Program-made: the position numbers and the translations under genes
Shown: in pieces, positions 59,254 through 64,000 of the stretch
How positions within the stretch are numbered: position 1 is the stretch's first letter
Layout: each line of letters begins with the position of its first letter
The notes under the pieces: generated by a model
What the model saw: only the letters and a program-made list of their open reading frames with translations
Databases searched by the model: none
Told to the model about the DNA's origin: nothing
Assembly: GCA_023374045.1 (NCBI GenBank)
Contig: CM041783.1
Coordinates: forward strand, 98,243,298 to 98,307,297
DNA: 64,000 nt
From: Limonium bicolor
Lineage: Eukaryota; Streptophyta; Magnoliopsida; Caryophyllales; Plumbaginaceae
Reading direction: 5' to 3'

Positions 59254-60456
59254 TTAAGTCATTACCCATGACCTCCGGACAGAGTCATACACAAGACTCA
59301 CCACCGGGCTTACAAATACAAGTGGAGCTATACACTTAGCTCCTCAAATACTCAAATGTCCGTTTCTACCGGACTACTCAAATTCCCAACACTCCTCTCT
59401 CGGAGTTATTTTACAATCTCATGGATTAGCCTAGAAGTATCTCTCACGATATCCTCTACTAGCTTAGGGAATTACCAATGTCTAGTATTCTCAGATTTAA
59501 GGGTTCCCCAACGTATCGAATACTCTCATGTTCGGGACATTTTTTACATTAGTCGGATCCTCTCATTGTGGGTCGACTATTTTTTTTATAAGGGGTTTGG
59601 AGATCCCTTGTCATTCCTTACTTCTCTCAAAGTTCATGTCTTTGACTTTTCATCAATCCTCTAAATAGAGGTTCCTTATATACTTCCACTAATAATTGTT
59701 TTGTGCATTATTCATTTCGGTTCTCTAACCGTTATCAGGAGTTTACTAATCCCGTACACACTCTCATCTTCTAGTGGGTTCATAGGTTTGCATTATCGTT
59801 ATTCTTATTTCGATAGTTTTAGTGTGTTCCCATGTTTTAGTTACTTAGCGGAACGACTCTATCTACGAGTCACTACTCAAACAAGACTCAACTATGAGTC
59901 AAACTACAGCATGCATTCGCATCCAAGCACTTCATTCACATTCACACATTTCATGAATTATACAAACTACAGTTCAAATACAATTCAACAAGAAACACTT
60001 CATTACAAATACAAGAAGGTGCAATAAGTCCGATTCGTGCGTTTTTATCTTATTTAGGTGATCACATAGCACACAAACACACAAATAAGAGTAGCCAAGG
60101 TATCATACGGGACATGAGAAAATCATACCTTACACCATGGTCTAACTTTACCGGGTCACCTCACATTGCTTGATTCATACTTGATCAACTGATTACATGT
60201 CAAATGGTTCTATTAACAACAATACTTTACGGTAGGTAAATAATTACTACTCCCGTACTTACCCCGTTATCCCGTTATACTTAGTTTTACTCATGTCAAT
60301 TTATGTTCTTACTTCTCACTCATTTCCTACACTTGTTTACACTTCTTAGGACTTTTACATATCACCAAACAAGGCCTTAACAACATCTAAAACCATTACC
60401 GATCAATCCCCCATGTTTAGAACCCTTTAAAACATTTTTGGCACATTTTTGGGGGT

Positions 60457-60635
60457 GGTCCGGGACTTGGTCCGGACTCAAAGTCCCGGACCAATGCTTT
60501 AAGTTACTCTCAGCCTGTTTTTGCTCCTGGTCCGGGACTTGGTCCTGGACTAAGGTCCCGGACCAATACCAGTCTTCACTCTCGGCGCACTTTTATGATC
60601 GGTCCGGGACTTGGTGCGACCCTAAGTCCCGGACC
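60457..60635. repeat. Three CCGG hairpins exactly 72 bp apart
   Basis: GGTCCGGGACTT starts at 60457, 60529 and 60601. It pairs with AAGTCCCGGACC at 60481-60492 and 60624-60635 (perfect 12-bp stems), and GGTCCGGGAC pairs with GTCCCGGACC at 60555-60564. Same location and spacing as the hairpins of the LARD LTR, but the stem sequence differs. Confidence 0.95.
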
Positions 60636-61085
60636 CTGCTAAAAAGATGATAAAATGTCAATTTTCAACCCCTAATTCACACCTAGTCATTCCCTAATCT
60701 TTCCATATGTTTTATACATGTTTAAACACCCTAAAACACTCCTTAAACTACCTTAAATCATTGGTCCAATCCTTGTCAATTCTTGCTTAATTTCTACATT
60801 TTCATTCTTGCATTTTTGCACTTTGCACACTTGTACATTTCTAACTTCCTCTTGGTGGGTTACTACCTTCTACCAACTTCACCAAATTACTTATTGACCA
60901 TTACAATTCCATCCTAGACAAATGCACTCTCTACTCCCAAGTGCATCCTTTTCTTTCAATGTCACACAACCTAGTTTCTCTCCAAAGCTCCAAGGCACTA
61001 ATACATTAACTTGCTACATATTTTCACACTTGTCCTCCTATGAGAAGGGAAGAAATGGTACCAAGCCAAACAAGACACATAGAGC

Positions 61086-61206
61086 ATCCGGCTGCCTCTA
61101 GCCGGATGGAAATAGAAGTGCATAAAGCATCCGGCCGTCTCGGCCGGACAAAAGTAGGACTTAGGCAGAACAAAGTGTAGTATGGCCGACCGTCTGTGGT
61201 CGGCCA
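61086..61206. repeat. Three perfect CCGG/GGCCG hairpins in the Tat-like LTR
   Basis: ATCCGGCT-gcctct-AGCCGGAT at 61086-61107; TCCGGCC-gtctc-GGCCGGA at 61130-61148; TGGCCGACC-gtctgt-GGTCGGCCA at 61183-61206. Starts are 44 and 53 bp apart, stems are perfect (8, 7 and 9 bp) and the loops share a YCT-rich core. Confidence 0.95.
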
Positions 61207-61284
61207 AAGATGTTAGGAAGGGGCAAAACCGTACTTATACATGTAAAATACAGGCTGGCAACATGAGACCAGGCCCAAAAACTC

Positions 61285-61293
61285 TATAAATAG
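61285..61293 (+). promoter_or_regulatory. TATA box of the Tat-like LTR
   Basis: TATAAATAG, inside CTCTATAAATAGGGG, is a strong plant TATA match in the 3' half of the LTR. It suits transcription starting about 30 bp downstream and leaving a 5' leader of about 280 nt before gag. Confidence 0.75.
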
Positions 61294-61468
61294 GGGTGTA
61301 CCCCCATGAAATAAGACACGTAACATTGGGACAATCAGACTTAAACTTGATCCTAACAAAAGGCTCATAAGGCTCTCTCTCTTCCCCCTACGAGATTTTG
61401 TGATCGAGACCAGGTAACATAGGATAGTAAATCAGGTTGAATTGGATTAGGATACCACTCAGTTTCAT

Positions 61469-61487
61469 TTGGCTTCGTCTGTGGGAA
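61469..61487 (+). promoter_or_regulatory. Tat-like primer-binding region
   Basis: TTGGCTTCGTCTGTGGGAA directly follows the LTR end. It matches in form the TGGCGCCGTCTGTGGGAA primer sites of Tat-type elements. I cannot name the tRNA with confidence. Confidence 0.55.
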
Positions 61488-61603
61488 ACGAACAGCAAGA
61501 AGCAACCACAAGACCACATAGAAGCAGGGAAGTGATCTTTGATGTTCGTAGGGAAAATCCTGAAATGACTAATGGTATTTTTTGCTGGATCTGAATACGG
61601 GAA

Positions 61604-62977
61604 ATGGCTCCAAAATCCAAGAAAACACTGAAGAACACTACCGAGGATAACAATCGAGTTGAAGAGGAAATGAGTTCTGAGATGCCAGAAGCCATCTCCA
61701 AGAAAGATCTCGAGGATATGCTGAAGGGACTAGTCAGATCGATTGACGAGAAGATTGTGGAGGGAAACGAGACTCTGCAACAAGAATTAATGCAAAGAGA
61801 TGAGGAATATCAGAGGAAGTGGGACGAAATGACCGAGGCCATAGAGCAGTTGAGGAACAAGGATTCCAGAGGTAGTAATGGCGAAGAGAGTAAGGATCGG
61901 AAGCACAATACAGTCGTTAGCGAGGAAGAAATAGAAGAAGACGACCAGATAGACATGAGCCTGTACCCCTTCTCGGAGAGGATAAGGAAAGCAAAGCTCC
62001 CGCCGCACTTCGTTGCTCCGGCGATTGAGAAATATGATGGGACGGGAGATCCCGCCCAACATATTAAAAAATTCATGTTTGCCATGAATACTCAGGGGAT
62101 CAACTCTCTCGCTCTCTGCAACTTATTCCCTGGAACGCTTACAAAGAGAGCATTGGGATGGATCTCCACAAGGCCGCCGCAGTCCATCACCAGCTTCAAA
62201 CAGCTGACTGAAGAATTTCAACAATACTTCGCCGCAAGCAAGAGGGTTAAGAAGGAAACAATAGAGTTGATGGACGTCAAGCAGCGAAAGGGAGAAACTG
62301 TGAAGGAGTATAGTGAGCGCTTTCATAAGAAGGTTGCAGAAATTGATGATGTCGATGAGAAAATCTTGATTAAGGCCTTTGGAAATGGCTTGGCTCAGCC
62401 TCGGCTCGCTGGGAAAATTGCAACAAAAGCACCAAAAACTCATGGAGAATTAGCTGAAATGATTCATGATTTCTTGAAATCCGAGATAGCAGAAAACAAG
62501 GCCAAGGAGCTAGCAGATAGCTTCAAAAATACAACAGCATCGGAAAAGAAAGAGGGGCAAGGTGGGAATGTCGGAAGAGGGGGATCAAGATACAAACCAT
62601 ATTATTACAAGTCAACCGCCGGATCTTCCTCTCAGGGGCCGCAGCATCAGGGGGCGAGGACCGTTATCTACATCGACCCAGGAAAGTATGCTGCCGCAGT
62701 AAGAGAGGGATATCTTCCTCAGCCGAGAAAGCCGCCGCAGGGAGAAATTCCAGTTGCATTCTGCGAATACCATGGAAACCGCAGCCACCAGACTGTAAAT
62801 TGTGCTACCCTAGCCAAAGAACTCCGAGTCATTGAGGAGAATAAGAAGAAGGGAAAGCCACAAGCCGGAGCACAAAGGCAATACGACGGTCAGCAGGGCG
62901 GCACCCAGAATGCACCACGAGGCCGGAGGAGGAGGAAGTTCACCCCAGGCTTGACCCTGGCAAATCGGTTGGTATGA
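61604..62977 (+). CDS. Gag polyprotein, Tat-like gypsy (457 aa)
   Basis: The structural protein that forms the cytoplasmic virus-like particle and binds element RNA. Residues 1-115 are charged, with a likely coiled coil at about 50-86. Residues 134-265 form the Retrotrans_gag domain (YDGTGDPAQHIKKFMFAM, then GNGL near 260). The middle is Gly/Arg-rich (320-355). A zinc-knuckle-like cluster C387, H390, H395, C400 (CEYHGNRSHQTVNC) follows, and the tail is basic (RRRRK). The Met at 61604 suits the family and lies about 140 bp past the LTR. The frame closes with TGA at 62977; the protease is downstream in the same frame. Frame and motifs are seen; particle function is family knowledge. Confidence 0.95.
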   Translation: MAPKSKKTLKNTTEDNNRVEEEMSSEMPEAISKKDLEDMLKGLVRSIDEKIVEGNETLQQELMQRDEEYQRKWDEMTEAIEQLRNKDSRGSNGEESKDRKHNTVVSEEEIEEDDQIDMSLYPFSERIRKAKLPPHFVAPAIEKYDGTGDPAQHIKKFMFAMNTQGINSLALCNLFPGTLTKRALGWISTRPPQSITSFKQLTEEFQQYFAASKRVKKETIELMDVKQRKGETVKEYSERFHKKVAEIDDVDEKILIKAFGNGLAQPRLAGKIATKAPKTHGELAEMIHDFLKSEIAENKAKELADSFKNTTASEKKEGQGGNVGRGGSRYKPYYYKSTAGSSSQGPQHQGARTVIYIDPGKYAAAVREGYLPQPRKPPQGEIPVAFCEYHGNRSHQTVNCATLAKELRVIEENKKKGKPQAGAQRQYDGQQGGTQNAPRGRRRRKFTPGLTLANRLV

Positions 62978-63268
62978 TAACAGGTTTGTAAAGAAAGGAA
63001 GATAAAAGTTTTATCCTTTTTTCCTTTAGGAAACAAGCTTCTCAAAAAGAGTCTGGTCATAGATTGTTTCTCTGAAATTGAATGTGTAGGCATAAACCTT
63101 GACAGGCACCGCATTACGAAATAAGAGAAATGAATTTTTCTTTTTCATTTTCTGCATTTTAGTTTACGGCAAGGAGGCTAACAAAAACTTTGTCTAAGAA
63201 AAATCACAGGACTTTTTTCGGAGGTAGGACCACTAACCCCTAATGAAAGAAAAAGGCACATTCATCAA
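62978..63268 (+). other. Spacer between gag and protease
   Basis: Stops lie in the gag/protease frame here. GTATGATAAC at the gag end could be a splice donor, and the pyrimidine-rich CATTTTCTGCATTTTAG ending near 63161 a splice acceptor. Tat and Ogre elements are known to use stops or introns to set the gag/pol ratio. Splicing here is inference. Confidence 0.4.
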
Positions 63269-63853
63269 GTGCATCAGGAACTCCCGGAAAGGAAGATTGC
63301 CAAAAGAGAAAGCTTTCCTCCAATTTTCTTCTCAGACGAGGATGAAGATGGAGTGCTATATCCACACAACGATCCACTTGTCATTCGTGCACAAGTAAAC
63401 GATCGAATGATGGAGGGAATCCTGATTGATAGTGGGGCCGGGGCGAATGTCATATCAGCCGAAGCGGTTAAAAGATTGGAAGTGTCTGAAGACCGGATCA
63501 AGCCATATTCGGCGGTACTAGGAGGATTTGTAGGAGGAGTCTCTACCACGTCCTCCGGCAGTATAGACTTTACAATGACCCTGGGTCAAGGGGATGAAAG
63601 GAGAACGGAGAAACTCACAGCTTTTATTGTGCCAGGTCTGTCTGGATATAACATGTATCTCGGAAGACCAGGAATCAATGCTTTCAAAGCCATACACAGC
63701 ACTCATCACTTGAAATTGAAATATTTAACCACAAACGGAAAGGTGGTTACGATAAGGGGAAGCCAAAAGATGGCCCGGATGTGTGAAGTCCGCATCATGG
63801 ACAGTCTTCCTAGCGAGGAGATGGTCAAAACTGTAGGATCACAAAAGGATTAA
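63269..63853 (+). CDS. Aspartic protease, start of pol, Tat-like gypsy (194 aa)
   Basis: Retropepsin that would cut the element polyprotein. The catalytic motif ILIDSGAGANVIS has its Asp at about residue 54 (DSG), and YLGRPGINAFKAIHSTHHLK lies at 130-149. LGRP is followed by GSQKMARMCE, the usual close of the Tat/Ogre protease domain. The frame ends with TAA at 63853, before any reverse transcriptase, so pol is either decayed here or expressed by splicing or readthrough. The first Met of the frame is used; an earlier entry through readthrough or splicing from gag is possible because the frame is the same. Confidence 0.9.
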   Translation: MHQELPERKIAKRESFPPIFFSDEDEDGVLYPHNDPLVIRAQVNDRMMEGILIDSGAGANVISAEAVKRLEVSEDRIKPYSAVLGGFVGGVSTTSSGSIDFTMTLGQGDERRTEKLTAFIVPGLSGYNMYLGRPGINAFKAIHSTHHLKLKYLTTNGKVVTIRGSQKMARMCEVRIMDSLPSEEMVKTVGSQKD

Positions 63854-64000
63854 GGAAAGTTACTTCTTCCCCGGAGCCAAGTCAAGAAAAGGAAGGCGTC
63901 AAACAACTCAAGACCCCCCCAGAGAGGTACATTTAAAATCTGACCCTTCTAAATTTTTTAAATAGGAACTGCGTTTGACAGTGGAGAGCAAACTCACTTA

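Larger units (their letters stand above)
58284..61030 (-). mobile_element. LARD-related LTR, 3' half, truncated
   Basis: On the minus strand this follows the LARD LTR in order but is strongly diverged. It shares the GTCACGTGGGTGACTAACGGC region near the end, the GGGGTATTACA terminus (58284), the CCGG hairpins and the GATTGAT...GTTGTTAAGG stretch. The LARD LTR has its hairpins about 2.1 kb from its 3' end, and here the distance is the same. The part beyond about 61030 is missing because the Tat-like element begins there. No primer site lies to the left, so it is a 3' or solo LTR. The frames at 58951-60027 reflect repeats and are not genes. Confidence 0.75.
61031..61467 (+). repeat. Tat-like 5' LTR
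   Basis: The start is placed at TGTCCTCCTATG and the end at GTTTCA, directly before TTTGGCTTCGTCTGTGGG. Only one copy is in the window, so the left limit could be off by tens of bases. It contains three hairpins and a TATA box. Confidence 0.55.
61031..64000 (+). mobile_element. Tat-like Ty3/gypsy retrotransposon, 5' end
   Basis: In order: LTR (about 61031-61467), primer-binding region, gag (61604-62977) and aspartic protease (63269-63853). The window ends before reverse transcriptase. Gag and protease are both open, unlike every other coding element here, so this is the youngest or best preserved element. It appears to have inserted into the LARD-related LTR, since that LTR stops where this begins. 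The clade call rests on the gag and protease motifs and on the TTTGGC(T/G)TCGTCTGTGGGAA-type primer region. Confidence 0.85.

Noticed and set aside
58951..60027. Three plus-strand frames of about 100 aa
   Set aside because: They lie in the LARD-related LTR on its antisense strand; one is built from a 26-bp tandem repeat.

Overview
The window is nuclear DNA from a eudicot plant. It is AT-rich and almost wholly made of transposable elements, with both Ty1/copia and Ty3/gypsy retrotransposons, several DNA-transposon families and many minisatellites. The only host-type genes are two decayed cytochrome P450s of the CYP82 type. No ordinary intact host gene, rRNA or tRNA gene is visible. The only long intact reading frames are the gag and protease of a Tat-like gypsy element at the right edge. 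All calls come from reading the sequence by eye; no identities or ages were computed.

Layout. 1-1980 is a decayed CYP82 copy on the minus strand with its upstream flank; the same segment recurs at 42147-46850, so the P450 locus was duplicated in direct orientation. 2017-9261 holds DNA-transposon debris (a TTA-flanked Harbinger-like element, a CACTA-like element, a 500-bp foldback element) and a probable LTR. 9625-36800 is one short-LTR copia element on the minus strand, swollen by insertions: a 92-bp SINE (9920-10011), a gypsy element primed by tRNA-Asp (11729-31649) and a 2.3-kb solo LTR (32821-35126). The gypsy element's 3' LTR was in turn entered by a 14.3-kb LARD-like element with 4.6-kb LTRs (13334-27636), whose own 3' LTR carries a 173-bp hAT MITE (27360-27532). 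Target-site duplications were found at each of these inner levels, giving the order copia, then gypsy, then LARD, then MITE.

36801-41261 holds an LTR fragment, a 53-bp tandem array and a LINE-type DUF4283 relic. 41262-43028 is the second CYP82 pseudogene, with one in-frame TAG and one frameshift. Its upstream flank was split by a 3-kb Mutator-like element (43700-46709) that carries a roughly 272-bp satellite-like array. 47416-52938 is a 5.5-kb solo LTR with a perfect 5-bp duplication. 53169-58283 holds a copia relic and three tandem arrays (irregular 45 bp, exact 54 bp, 37 bp). 58284-61030 is a diverged relative of the LARD LTR, and 61031-64000 is the 5' end of a Tat-like gypsy element.

The most unusual signal is shared across elements. 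At least four distinct LTR-element families carry evenly spaced sets of three GC-rich CCGG hairpins (about 72 bp apart in two of them) inside otherwise AT-rich, non-coding DNA. The family annotations do not explain this architecture.
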